Assembly: GCA_004194705.1 (NCBI GenBank)
Contig: SADC01000189.1
Location: 124,001 to 188,000, forward strand
Origin: Ditylenchus dipsaci
Lineage: Eukaryota > Nematoda > Chromadorea > Rhabditida > Anguinidae
Reading direction: 5' to 3'
Length of the DNA: 64,000 nucleotides
Below are positions 51,401 through 62,530 of the stretch, piece by piece. Made by a program: the position numbers and the translations under genes. Every line of letters begins with the position of its first letter. The first letter of the stretch is position 1. The notes beneath the pieces are model-generated. The model was given only the letters and a program-made list of their open reading frames with translations. It did not search any database and was not told where the DNA came from.

Positions 51401-51626
51401 TTAAAATACGACCGCAATTTGTAAACCCTCATAGAAACCTTATCAAATTTTTCCCAAGCTTTATTTTTCTATTTTCTTGTGTAAATTTCAACTGCTAAAA
51501 CTTCTGAGAAAAGATGAAATTTGCCGCCTAATGTGAGAATTTGCCCTTTTGTTTAAAAATTGGTCTGTAACAAAACTGAAATTTTAATTCTAGCCCTTGT
51601 TTGTTGTAAACCAAGTCGAAAAATTC
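48492..51626. repeat. 3.1-kb transposon stack, direct copy 1
   Basis: Matches 54881-58051 in the same orientation over its whole length. Differences are dominated by single-base gains and losses in short homopolymers. Contents in order: a foldback of about 420 bp (48590-49010; TTATATACCAAACGAAATAT / TTTGGTATATAAAGAATGAC), CACCCACACCCGCACC words (49060-49140), a GGTGGTTT/AACCACC foldback (49390-49690), the GTTCAGAATCCCCCCC TIR element (50270-51103), and an AT-rich tail. No gene. Confidence 0.9.
50266..51103. mobile_element. Long-TIR element, copy in repeat 1
   Basis: Inverted arms AGTTCAGAATCCCCCCCACG ... GTGGGGGGGGATTCGTCA and AAATCGGGGTCGAG-type inner arms, with the central palindrome CTGCGCCCCCGAAGGGGGCG. 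Same family as 4841-5970 but with an empty centre. Confidence 0.8.
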
Positions 51627-51633
51627 ACGCACC

Positions 51634-54605
51634 ACGCTTGGACAACTGAGTTTCAAAAACGTGGCGGACCTCACACTCACATGCTTTTGAGAGTTGAAAG
51701 AGAAATTACTCCCGACTGGGTTGACCACAAACATCTGTGCTGAAATTCCTCGCATGCAACAGAGAGTGAAATTCGAGATGACTCGGCATGGGCTGAACAA
51801 CAAATTGCCTACCGGCAAATTGTACTCAAATTTATGATGCACAAATGTGGAGAACATTGCAAGAATCGCAATAATCTTTGTAAAGCGGGCTTTCCAAAGC
51901 CGTACTCTCATGTCACTATAATTGTACCTGATCGGGCGCCGATTTACAGACGTAGATCTCCTGAAATGGGAGGTGAATATTTGAACGAATTCGTCAATAA
52001 TCACTATGTGGTGCCTCACAACCGCGATCTCCTTCTCAAGTTTGGCTGCCACATAAATGTGGAAGTAAGCTATGGGAGCAAGGAGCAAGTATGTCACTAA
52101 GGGCTCTGCTCGCTACATCACCAAAGGTGCTCCACTGATGTACGTTGGAACCCAGCGTGGCCGCTTGCGTCCTGGGCAGCCTGAAGTTGTAGATTATGAC
52201 CGCATGGCTCATGAAGCTAAGGTTGTGTACTTGGGTGCTCATGAAGCTTTTATGAGACTGAGCGCTTTCCTATGGGAAAGACTTCTCACACGAGTTATGG
52301 ATTGCCGACTCATGAACCCAATCGTGAGCCTTTGTTCTATTTGGCAGGACAAGTAAATGCTGTGGCTGCGAATTACTTGCAAGGCAATCGTCGGGTTTCA
52401 GAGCTTTTGGCCGCCTTTATTCTATGGAATACTAAACCTGCTTCAAGGCAGTTCACCTTTGAAGAGTTACCATTCTACTATTGGTTTGACAAAAAAACTA
52501 AAAGGTGGAAGGAACGTCGACGAAGTCCGGGAAATTTGATTTCTTATATTCACTTAGTTCCACCGAAAAACGTTCAGCAGTTGCTTTGCGACTGCTGCTT
52601 CTTCATGTGAAAGGACCTTTGTCGTTTGAGCATCTATCCACGGTCTCCACAAGGCAAGATGATGGTAATTTTCTTGACGTTTTTCATCACTCCATGATAG
52701 ATGGTGTGCAGCACCAGACTTTGTTCAAGCAGCTAGAGCTCTTGGACTTCTTGAAGATGAAGACATTTGGCGACAAACGATGGATGAAGCTGCTCACTTT
52801 TCGAATTGTCGTCAAATGCGGAAGCTTTTTGTACAAATTTTAGTGCATAGTAGTCCTCCTGTTCACACTGCACGGCAGTTGTGGGACGAGTTCCATGATC
52901 AAATGTATGATCAAACCAACGTTCAGAATAATCTCGCTTTACGAGAAAGGCGAATCAACAAGCATGTGCTTGATTGAGTACATGCTTCGTCAGCATGACA
53001 TGTCCTGCAGACAGTGGAGTCTGCCGGAACCAGTAGGATTTTTAATGCCCACTGTGCGCGAACAGGTTCAAGACTACTTTTTTCCTGGACAACAACATCT
53101 GAACGATGAGCTGCCGGATGAGGCGGGTCCAACACCTCCACCAGATTTCTTTCCAATTTGACTGCAGAGCAAAGAAATTTTGTCGAGCAAGTCGAAAGCA
53201 GCATTAGCTGAAGATCATCTGCTAATCAGTTTGATCTTGGTAGAGATCCACTTTCTCGACTGTTCACTTTAAGTGGATCAGGAGGGACTGGAAAATCAAA
53301 AACATTAAACACTCTGGCACGAAGATGCGTAGAGCGACAAAATACGTTTTAGTAACAGCGTCTTCAGGGACAGCTTCAACGTTGCTATTTAATGGGTCCA
53401 CTATTCATAGTGCGTTTGGTTTAGGTGTCGACATAGATCCTGACCATCTCCCTCATTTCGAGGCACTAAGTTTTGTCTTTCAGCGAGTTCAAGCTGCGCA
53501 ACTCATCATTATGGATGAGATAAGCATGACTGATAAAAAGGTTATTGACGCTGTTGAGCATGTTTGTCGAACAACTGCTCTTCCTCATTTAAGACACCTG
53601 TCTTTTGGTGGCAAAGTTGTTATATGCGGGTATGACATGAAACAGCTTTTGCCAATTGTTTCGGGAGAACACGGCATTCATGCACAAGTGGCTGCGTGTT
53701 TCCAGAATTATCGACTGTATAATCAGTTCATCCATCACCGGCTGACCCAAAACATGAGGCTGGGCCAGGAGAGCAAGAATTTGCGGAATGGCTTGAACAG
53801 GTTGGCCGGGGTGCTAACATGGCAGCTCCTACTCTTGAGCATCCTCAAACGGATCATATCGAGCTTCTAGATGAAATAGCTGTTGTTGATTCAGAGCAAG
53901 CCATCGTCGAGCAGGTTTACTATGAAAATGGCTCTTTAGCTCCTAACCTGAATAACAGACTTATTCTGTGTCCTTTGAACAGAGATGTCGACAGGTACAA
54001 CAGAAGAATTCTCAACCTTCTACACGGTGAGGAGCAAACATACCTTTCTGCAGACTCGCCAGCTGAGGTTGATCCTCTTGCTGTTAATGTCGTGGATAAC
54101 GATGTTGCAGAGCTAAATGCGTTTGATCCTCCTCAAATGCCTCCTCATAGGCTCAACCTCAGAGTAGGAGCAGTTGTCATGCTGCTTCGAAATGTCAATG
54201 TTCAGCTCGGGCTTTGCAATGGCACCCGCATGATAATTACTGAACTGCACAGTAATGTTATTCGGTGCAGAATTATAAATGAGTCCAGCCGAATGTTTAA
54301 CCAAGTTGTAAACTTGCCTCGATTCAAGTTCGAATACGATGGTAGTCGCCAAGGGGAGCTGACGAGAGACATTTCTTTCGCACTCAGTTTCCTATTCGCT
54401 TGGCTTTTGCCATGACCATAAATAAGGCGCAGGGCCAAACTGCAGATCGAGTAGGTCTTGCTCTTCACACTGAAGTCTTCGGTGCCGGCCAAACTTATGT
54501 GGGACTTTCCCGTTCAAGGAACGCTGCGTCAATCACAATTTCGCACCGAATTCCCCATTGTAAATGGTCGACTGCGTATAAAAAATGTGGTTGCAGAGGG
54601 TGTTA
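51634..54605 (+). CDS. Helitron Rep/PIF1-helicase protein, 5'-truncated and frame-broken
   Basis: Rolling-circle transposon protein. Rep part: TEFQKRGGPHTHMLLRV (51647; the HTH triplet is the HUH metal site), then MMHKCGEHC, LCKAGFPKPYSHVTII and LLLKFGCHINVEV, all conserved Helitron Rep-region blocks. Middle: GRLRPGQPEVVDYDRMAHEA-type linker, ELPFYYWFDKKTKRWKERR and LLLHVKGPLSFEHL. PIF1 helicase: Walker A FTLSGSGGTGKSKT (about 53265), STIHSAFGLG, Walker B LIIMDEISMTD, FGGKVVICGYDMKQLLPIV, LTQNMRLG, NRLILCPLNRDVDRYN, LRVGAVVMLLRNVNVQLG, FAMTINKAQGQT and TYVGLSRSRN. Stop TAA near 54603-54605. Several frame changes interrupt it (about 51740, 52080, 52270, 52500, 52850, 53000, 53170, 53320, 53820 and 54390). 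The 5' end is cut at the border of repeat copy 1. Confidence 0.85.
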
Positions 54606-54806
54606 ACTTCTAAATTTCAATGCTTTTGCATTGCCAGGACATTTTGTCCTGAGGTGTTGGTGCCACTGAAGAGACCAGCCAACACCTTGCGGAGCAATCC
54701 GTCTGGACATTAATTGGTCGAAACGAAAAAAATATTTGAAAAAATAAATTTAAAATTTGCGTCGGAAAAATTTTGGCCGCTGTTAGCGGCCATCTAGCAC
54801 CAGTAA

Positions 54807-54833
54807 AACGCGCGCAGCGCGTTAAAATGCTAA
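54807..54833 (+). other. Candidate Helitron 3' terminus: hairpin plus CTAA
   Basis: AACGCGC-GCA-GCGCGTT (54807-54823) is a perfect 7-bp GC-rich hairpin. It is followed six bases later by CTAA (54830-54833). Helitron 3' ends carry a short GC hairpin about 10 nt before CTRR (known for the family). The next base is A, not the expected T, so the end is only likely. Confidence 0.5.
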
Positions 54834-54880
54834 AATATAATTCTGAGAGTTTATAGCTGTTTCCTCACTGGGCCCCCTAG

Positions 54881-57800
54881 TGCTTTATTTAACAAAAACT
54901 GATAATTCAGGGATTGAAAGTTGAGATTTTAAGTTTTATTTTGTCAATTTATCTATAATTTCAGCAATAAAATCTTTCTTGATTATTCGATAGAGACCCC
55001 TCGATCACATAAGCGAGATCGAGGTCTAGCTCGTGTTTTGTCAACCTTTTTGGTGATCAGAGGGGATTTTTTCTTTAATTTTTGTCACTCTTTATATACC
55101 AAACGAAATATTAGATTCTGAGCCATCTTCTACATCGGAAATTATTTCATTGATCTAACAAAAATGTATGTAACAGCACAAAAGTTGGAGGCTGGTTGAA
55201 GTTTGGGTTATTTCGACCAGGACCTCGACCACCCTAGATATCACATCTACTTTGTTACATCAATGAAATATTTTCCAATGTGGAAGATAACTTGGAATTT
55301 AAGCTTTTGTTTGGTATATAAAGAATGACAAAAGGTATATAATAATTTCTCTCTGATCACTAAAAAGGTTGAGAAAACACGACCTCGACTCGCCTATGTG
55401 AGCACCGGGAGAATTTGCTAGGCTACAAAATGACATAAAGGCACGTTCACAATGAACCGAAATCCCACATCCGCACTCTCTATTGTGATCACTCAAATTC
55501 TCGCACCCACACTCAAACCCACACCCGCACCCTGTTCACAATAAAATTTTGAATTTCCATACTCATCATTGGGAAAAAACTCCCAGAAACCAATTATTTC
55601 GGCCTTTTGGCCATTCCGAAGTGGGTCCTGAGCCATCTGGTCTTTCCTCACCCCTGAATTTCAGTCAAAAAAAATTCAAAAATTGTTAATTTCGTGTCGA
55701 GTCCAACTTTTTTTTAGACCAACACAACCGGCGACAAGAAAAAGATTTTCGACCACAAAAAAGAGATTTTCGGCCCCAATTATATTATATCCCAATCCAA
55801 CAAAAACCCCAAACGACCCGAAAGAACCCCAAGCATCCCGAACCACTCCGAACCACCCCAAACTACACGAACCACCTTAACCCACCCCAAACACCCCCAA
55901 ACCATCGCAAACACCAAAAAACACCCAAAAGCATCCGAACCACCCGAATTACTTAGAGCCACACATTTGGGTGGTTTAGGATGGTTTTCGGTAGTTTTGG
56001 GTGGTATGGGTGGTTTTTGGTGGTTTCGGTTGGTTTTGGGTGGTTTGGATTCTTTGGGTGGTTTCGGTTGATTTTAGGTGGTTTTGGGTGGTTTGGAAAC
56101 GACTTGGTACCACCATCAAGGTACTACTACGACTACCGACGTATTACCACTACCAAGGTACCACCGATTGCGAAACACCTCGGTATCGAAACTTGCTTAA
56201 CATAAACTGAGTACTACTAACTGGCTACTGCGACATATACTACGGATAAAATATTGAACTGAACAATTGGTAATCTGACATTGCGTTTGTTGACAGAAAA
56301 AATCTGGGTAGTTCGGGTAGACAACCGGGGTAGTCTGGGGATAGCAATCGGTTTGAATCAACTGAATTGAGCTACACTGAGAAGATGTAGCTCAGAAAAT
56401 AAATATAAGAACAAGAACACAACAATATAATGATGTTTGAAGTCAATTGGGTTATAAATTGTTGAAAAGAGTACTGTTTGAAGCAGTATAAGTAGTCAGG
56501 ATCGAAAACCGGGTGTGAGATTTGCAACCAGTGTGAGATTTTCCCACACTCGCACCCACACCCGCTCCCACACCCACACTCCTCATTGTGAAATTCATCC
56601 CTTCCAAAGAGTCTATATCAAAATACATAGGTATATACATATGTATATAGATGTATGTGCTTTTTGAAAAGAAAAAATGGCTTGAGTTCAGAATCCCCCC
56701 ACGGGGACTGATCAGGTGCAGGAGATAACTTCATATTCGTGTTTCTCGACCCCGATTTCATGAGAAAGCCGCGCGTTTTTTTGGTTCTGAGAAAAAAAAA
56801 ATTTCGAACCACAGGGGGGTATCATGGTTTTTAGTCAAAATTTGAAAAATTTAAATTGGCGCCTTTTGAATTTAAAAGGGAATAAGGGCTGTATAGGGAG
56901 GGGAAGGGAATAAAAGGGGCCACTAATCACACAAGGGCCACTAACAAGAAGATGTTGAACATAGTTTTGAATACTGGGCCTACCGCATAAATAAACTCTG
57001 GTATGCATGCTTTTTCATGCATCCAGAGTCACTTTCGAGTGATTTGTGTCTAAGGTATGTGGGTGTGCGCATCTCAACTTCAAGCCCCAAGCCCCTGCGC
57101 CCCCGAAGGGGCGCAGGAGGCTTGGTTGGTTAGAGATGCGCGCACTCACTTACCTTAGACATGATTCCGAGAAGTACTCTTGACCATAAAATGCATATAG
57201 AGTCTTTTTTTGCCACGGCCCAGTTGAAAAACATGGTGAGGCAGGCGAAGAATACAAAAATTTTGAATTTTTTACGTTCTGTAATAAAAGTGGCCCCATT
57301 TTTTCCCTTCCCCTCCCAATACAGCCCTTATTCCCTTTCAAATTCAAAAGGCGCCAATTTAAATTTTTCAAATTTTGACTAAAAAACCATGATACCCCCC
57401 CTGTGGTTCGAAAATTTTTTTTTCTCAGAACCAAAAAAACGCGCGGCTTTCTCATGAAATCGGGGTCGAGAAACACGAATATGAAGTTATCTCCTCCACC
57501 TGATCAGTCCCGTGGGGGGGGGATTCGTCACTGCAACCAAAAAATGTGTTAAAAGTAGGAAAAATTTAACAATATATCACATCATATTATATTGAAAAAT
57601 ACATTTGTTAAATCAGCAAACTCTTTTCATAAAAGTATAGAAGTAATATAAACTTTTGCAGTGTGTGTAAAATCACTGATTAATTATTAAGATTTAGAAA
57701 AAGGGCTTCTCTAATGTTTTTTTTAATATATTACTTGTAAATTAGTTTTCATATATTTCCGGTTTGGAATTGCATGTTTAAAATATTTAATTTGTTTTAA

Positions 57801-58051
57801 ATTAAGACCAATATTTATTTTTGTTTAAAATACGACCGCAATTTGTAAACCCTCATAGAAACCTTATCAAATTTTTCCCAAGCTTTATTTTTCTATTTTC
57901 TTGTGTAAATTTCAACTGCTAAAACTTCTGAGAAAAGATGAAATTTGCCGCCTAATGTGAGAATTTGGCCCTTTTGTTTAAAATTGGTCTGTAACAAAAC
58001 TGAAATTTTAATTCTAGCCCTTGTTTTGTTGTAAACCAAGTCGAAAAATTC
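54881..58051. repeat. 3.2-kb transposon stack, direct copy 2
   Basis: Same order of elements as copy 1. Slightly longer because bases absent in copy 1 are present here. The right flank continues GTACAGAAGTTCAATGATTG, which also occurs at 48268 left of copy 1. No gene. Confidence 0.9.
56688..57525. mobile_element. Long-TIR element, copy in repeat 2
   Basis: Arms AGTTCAGAATCCCCCCACGG and CGTGGGGGGGGGATTCGTCA; central palindrome CTGCGCCCCCGAAGGGGCGC. Empty-centre relative of 4841-5970. Confidence 0.8.
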
Positions 58052-58446
58052 GTACAGAAGTTCAATGATTGGGTAAAAAATTTTGAATTCCCGCGCAGCA
58101 CCTCTTATTAGCGTAAGTATTCCCTTTTAAGAAACTTTTGAAAAAACAGTCTGTGAAAATCGTGCATATTGACAGAAGTAACGGGTGGTCAAAAGTTTGG
58201 AATAAGTTTTAAAAGCTTGATTTTTGAAAACTTTCATTGTTATATCCCGAATGCTTTTTTATGATTTTGTAGCCCTGCATCTCCTCTTTCAAATAGTGTT
58301 TAAAATTTTTCTGAATCATTTCAAAAATGTCATGATTTAAATCTAAGCAATCGTGAGATTATTTTGAAAACCTATTACAAACTTTTGACCACCTGTTATT
58401 TACATTAACAAATGCACTTAATGTTTTTTTGATTAGCACCATTCTA
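58052..58446. other. Upstream of the membrane-protein gene
   Basis: Contains one MITE (58179-58398) and the end of the duplicated flank. No exon seen. Confidence 0.4.
58179..58398. mobile_element. Tc1/mariner-type MITE, TAACGGGTGGTCAAAAGTTTG ends
   Basis: TAACGGGTGGTCAAAAGTTT at the left and AAACTTTTGACCACCTGTTA at the right are inverted copies, with TA at both ends. The word GGTGGTCAAAAGTTT is typical of Tc1-like termini. Confidence 0.8.
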
Positions 58447-59783
58447 ATGTACTGTACTGCTATGTCCGTTAATACAATTGAAATGGAATCTAAACCCGTC
58501 AAGCAATCTAACCCGTCTATTTTACTGGAGCTCGTAGAACACTGTCTCGAAAAAACTTGTCACCATTGTGCAAAAAAATGATCGGAAGTGGTGCCCAGAT
58601 GACACATTATTACAAAGAGTATTGACCTGGTTAGGGATTATCCTTGCAGTTATTATGATTGTTTGTCTGCTCGGTAAGGGCTTGTCAATTATTATTGACT
58701 TCTTGAGCACTATATCCAATGGACGAAATATCGAAATAAATAAGTTTCACACATTTACCGGTAAAACGTCTGGTGTTAACTATGACAAAGATTAATTTTA
58801 GGGATACGCCGGTAAACTATCACTTTTTCAAGAAGAAATGACACCTCACAGGTGGACTATAGAAAGTGAAAAATAATGCATCAACTATGAAAAAATTGAT
58901 TTTTTTCAAACTTCAGGCGATGTTCCAAGTGGGCTGTTAATCAGACTAGCTGACCATAAAAGAAAAGATGAGGGTGTAATTACAAGTATGGTTGACAAAC
59001 GAGACGAAGAAGGTTACACAATTGTTGTTCTCGTTGGCGAAAACTTATCGGAAAAGATGGCGCTCATAGGCGAGAGCATGATGCAGCAAATACTTGGTAA
59101 GCATAGCTTTTAAACGTTTCAAAAATATAAAAATGATTCAGATCTTGAAAAAATGATAACGTTAGAATTTATACAAGTAAATATAAAAGAGTTAGGATGG
59201 GAGTTGGACGAACTGGAAATGGCCTGGGCATCCATGCTTGAAAGAGCTCTATTAACAGGATTACAATATCAATTTTACCCTTATTCTACTCCAATCAGTA
59301 AGTTTAAAAATATAAAAGGGGAGATTGGTTAAGTCATTAACTCTGTCAGGGTTGTCTTTTGGCATATAATGTTTTTCGAAAGGTTATGGTGGGGTCGTGC
59401 TTTTCGTGTGTAAGTAAATACAGTATATGGCCAAAGTAACAATTTCAGACATAAGAAAAAGAAGACTATCTGTGAGTGCAGCTCGAACAATGGTTACTAG
59501 AAAATATGGAGCTTTAAAGAATTTAAAACTTTACCAAAAAGAAAAGAAAATTGATTACCGTATAACCTCTATTAAACGGGCACCCCTACAGTTAACGTTT
59601 TTGAAATTTGCTTTGCTTTTTAACCCCAATATTGTTTATTTTTCGAAACGGACGATCACTCATTTTTTAGAGTTTGTGAAGCTCTACAAAATGAGTGGTC
59701 GTCCGTTCCGAAAAATAAACAATATTGGGGTTAAAAAAGCAAAGCAAATTTCAAAAACGTTAACTGTAGGGGTGCCCGTTTAA
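58447..59783 (+). CDS. Single-pass membrane protein of unknown family
   Basis: Exons 58447-58760, 58917-59096, 59142-59297 and 59450-59783; all junctions GT/AG and in phase (1, 1, 1). Start MYCTAMSVNTIEMES (58447) or the inner ATG at 58462. ILLELVEHCLEKTCHHCAK is followed, after one surplus A in a seven-A run (about 58571-58577), by KWCPDDTLLQRV and a membrane span LTWLGIILAVIMIVCLLGKG. After it come HTFTGDVPSGLLIRLADHKR, DEEGYTIVVLVGENLSEKM, ELGWELDELEMAWASMLERA, and a basic IRKRRLSVSAARTMV. The last 75 codons (after 59556) come from an inserted MITE, and the stop at 59781-59783 lies in it. Family not recognised; one Cys-rich and one charged side of a membrane. Confidence 0.6.
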
Positions 59784-59799
59784 TAGAGGTTATACGGTA
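59556..59799. mobile_element. MITE overlapping the 3' coding end of the membrane-protein gene
   Basis: Begins TACCGTATAACCTCTATTAA and ends TTAATAGAGGTTATACGGTA. The arms are nearly perfect over about 110 bases (CAATATTGTTTATTTTTCG and complement). It supplies the open frame from codon IDYR onward and the stop. Confidence 0.9.
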
Positions 59800-62530
59800 A
59801 TGTATGTTAAAATATAACATAATTAAAAAATAATAAGAAAGAATAAAAGTAAACACGTTATTGCATTTGTCAAAAATAGAACGCTTTCACGTTTTCCTCT
59901 TTTTACCGTGTGCTTCAACAGTTTCCAACCTTTTTTAAACTCATAAGTCAGGCACATAACTTATGTAAAATTTCTGTTCTTAGGCACTGTTCCATAGCCT
60001 TGACCAATGAATATTACAGTCCACACTATGTATTAATTACCCTCTGAAAGTTCGTCCCCACCTAGAGTGAGACAATTTTTGTAAACTCATTTTCAGTTCA
60101 AGTTTTATGCTTAATAACTAATTCGAAAAAGGCTGGGAACTGGTCTATCAATAGTTTAATAGAATCATGAGATTGAGAATTGAACATATATAGAAAAACA
60201 TTTTAAATAACACGAGTGTGGGTGCGGGTGTGGGTCTGAGTGTAGGTTCGGGATTTTTAGTGTTCACAATAGAGAGTGGGTGAATAGAGAGTGGTTCACA
60301 ATGAATAGTGCTGGTGTGGGCAAATCTGACAATAGTTGCAAATCTTACACCCTGTTTTCGATCCTGACTTCTTATGCTTCTTCGAATAGTTTGTTTAACC
60401 CCAGATTTACTTCAGACATCATTATGTTGTTGTGTTCTTGTTCAGATATATATATTTTTAAGGCACAAACTCTCCGTGTAGCCTAATTAAACTGACCTAC
60501 AAAAAACTGGCCTGAGGATTCTATAAGGGAAAATTTCAAAATGGACATAAAGTTTTCATATTTTAGAGGTTCAAAAATAATCTGCTCTGACGGATTAATA
60601 GAGGTAATATGGTAACCACGTGAACCTTCCAAAACCAGTTTACACACCTCAAACCACCCAGAATATCTCAAACGACCCAAAACCACTTCAAACCACCTAA
60701 AACTAACCCAGGCTTTGCAAAAACACTTTGAAGTTTTTTACAAATTATGTCTTTTAATACTTTATTTATTGCTTTGTCACAACTACAACAAATATTTGCA
60801 TACCAAAAATATTTAAAAAACACCACAGTCTTTTTCTTCAATTGCAATTGACTAGATTTGATTTAGGAATCTATTAACTTATTCATGCTAAACAATCTTT
60901 CGCTCTACATATTACTATATTTAAAAATTTATAATATGATTGGCACTGACATTTTTAGGAAAGAAAAATTTGATACAATAAACAAACAATAATGCAAAAG
61001 CAAATAAAAATGCAGACCGGTTGGATTGAAACAAAATATTTAAATTCTTCTATCAAATATACATTGCTAGTCAAAAAAGTGGAGGCACCATCACCAGTGG
61101 ACAAATACATGTGAAATACAAGGCTACAAAAGGATCAATAATTGTTCAAGTTGTTTAGATCAGTCAGTTGGTCTTGACGAATGGTCCTTGTTCGGCGAAC
61201 TAAAATATTTAAAAACTCATTTTAAGGTCTTTTTACGCTACTTGAATATGCCACACTAAATTAACGGACGAAGCTTTTTTCTGCCACGTTTTGGCTTTTT
61301 TGTGCCACGATTTGGATTTTTTGCCATGTTTTAGTTTAGCCTAATCGTGCCAGAAAAAAGCGAAACGTGGCAGAAAAAAGATAAATCCTAAATTAATTAA
61401 CAAATTTTGACCAAATTTAGGTTGTTTAAAGGGGCTGGCTGCATGTTGCGTGGGATTTTTAACCATTGTTGTTTTCTTTTCTTCGCCGCATTTTTTATTG
61501 ATAATGGCTCATCTGTTAGTACATTACTTGGCTAATTTTTTACGCGGAATCCGAAAATGTTATCAGAATCAAAATAATTATTGAAAAATCTCACGAAAAA
61601 CGTAAAAATTGACCGAAACATTCATAACGTATTTCCCTAACGTACCTTTTTAGGATTCTTGTGTTATAGCTTACGTCATGGTTTTCGCTTTTTAGATAGT
61701 TATTATGCAATATACCACTCAGAATTTAGCTTGCTGTCTTAGCTACCGTTTCAGTGGTAAGTTGCCTAGTAGCTGTCACGAAAAAGCAGCCGAAAACACA
61801 TTGACAAGAACATGATTTTGAATAGAAAAAGGATATGTAGGGGAAATACAGTACGAAAGTTTCAGTTAGTTTTCATGTTTCCCATAAGATTTTTCAGAAA
61901 ATATTTTGATTCTGATAACATTTTCTGATTCTGCGTGAAAAGTTGGTCAATGGATGTATTACCAGATAAGCCATGATCAATAAAAGATGCAGCTCAGAAA
62001 ACTGCAACAATGTTCAAAAATCCCACGCAACATGCACCCCCCCCTTTAACCCAAGGTACGTAAATGCACTTTTTAAAAAGATTTATACTTTTCGGGAACC
62101 CAAATCTTTTTGGATGAATTGAATATCGAGCGCTTATATTCGGAAATCTCCCGCCGTTTTGTTGGAAACCTACCCGCCTAATTTGTAAAATTAAATTTTA
62201 TACCTTATTTTAACATAATGTTTTAAAGTATTAATGTCATCGTGTAGCCATAGATCTCAGCTTTCCAATGAGCTGCATAAATTAGCTGTATAATTTTAAA
62301 AATTAAGAGATTTATTTACTAGAAGGAAGTAAATTTTGGTTCAGGTCTTTTTACATTCAAATACGTAATTCATTTTATTTTTACAATAAAACTTTTCAGC
62401 CCATCAGTGCTTGTTTCGAGGCAGGGAAACTTTGATAGCTGGGCATCCCACGCACTGGCCATGGGCTGCCCAGTAAAATTTGCAGCTCCGAGGCAACCCC
62501 TCATTCTTCCACAATAACCCCCCTCCCCTT
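59800..62530. other. Intergenic, repeats
   Basis: 60210-60310: GTGTGGGTGCGGGTG words next to TTCACAATGAA (as at 49040-49140). 60590-60720: GAGGTAATATGGTA and AAACCACC words (part of the 49390 family). 61265-61385: TGCCACGTTTTGG words, a decayed 6662-type unit. 61425-62053: foldback. No exon recognised before the formin 3' UTR (AATAAA on the minus strand at plus about 62374-62379). Confidence 0.45.
61425..62053. mobile_element. Foldback with GCATGTTGCGTGGGATTTTT ends
   Basis: TTTAAAGGGGCTGGCTGCATG + TTGCGTGGGATTTTT at the left pairs with AAAAATCCCACGCAACATGC + CCCCCCCTTTAA at the right. Inner words GAAAATGTTATCAGAATCAA / TTGATTCTGATAACATTTTC pair too. Confidence 0.8.
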
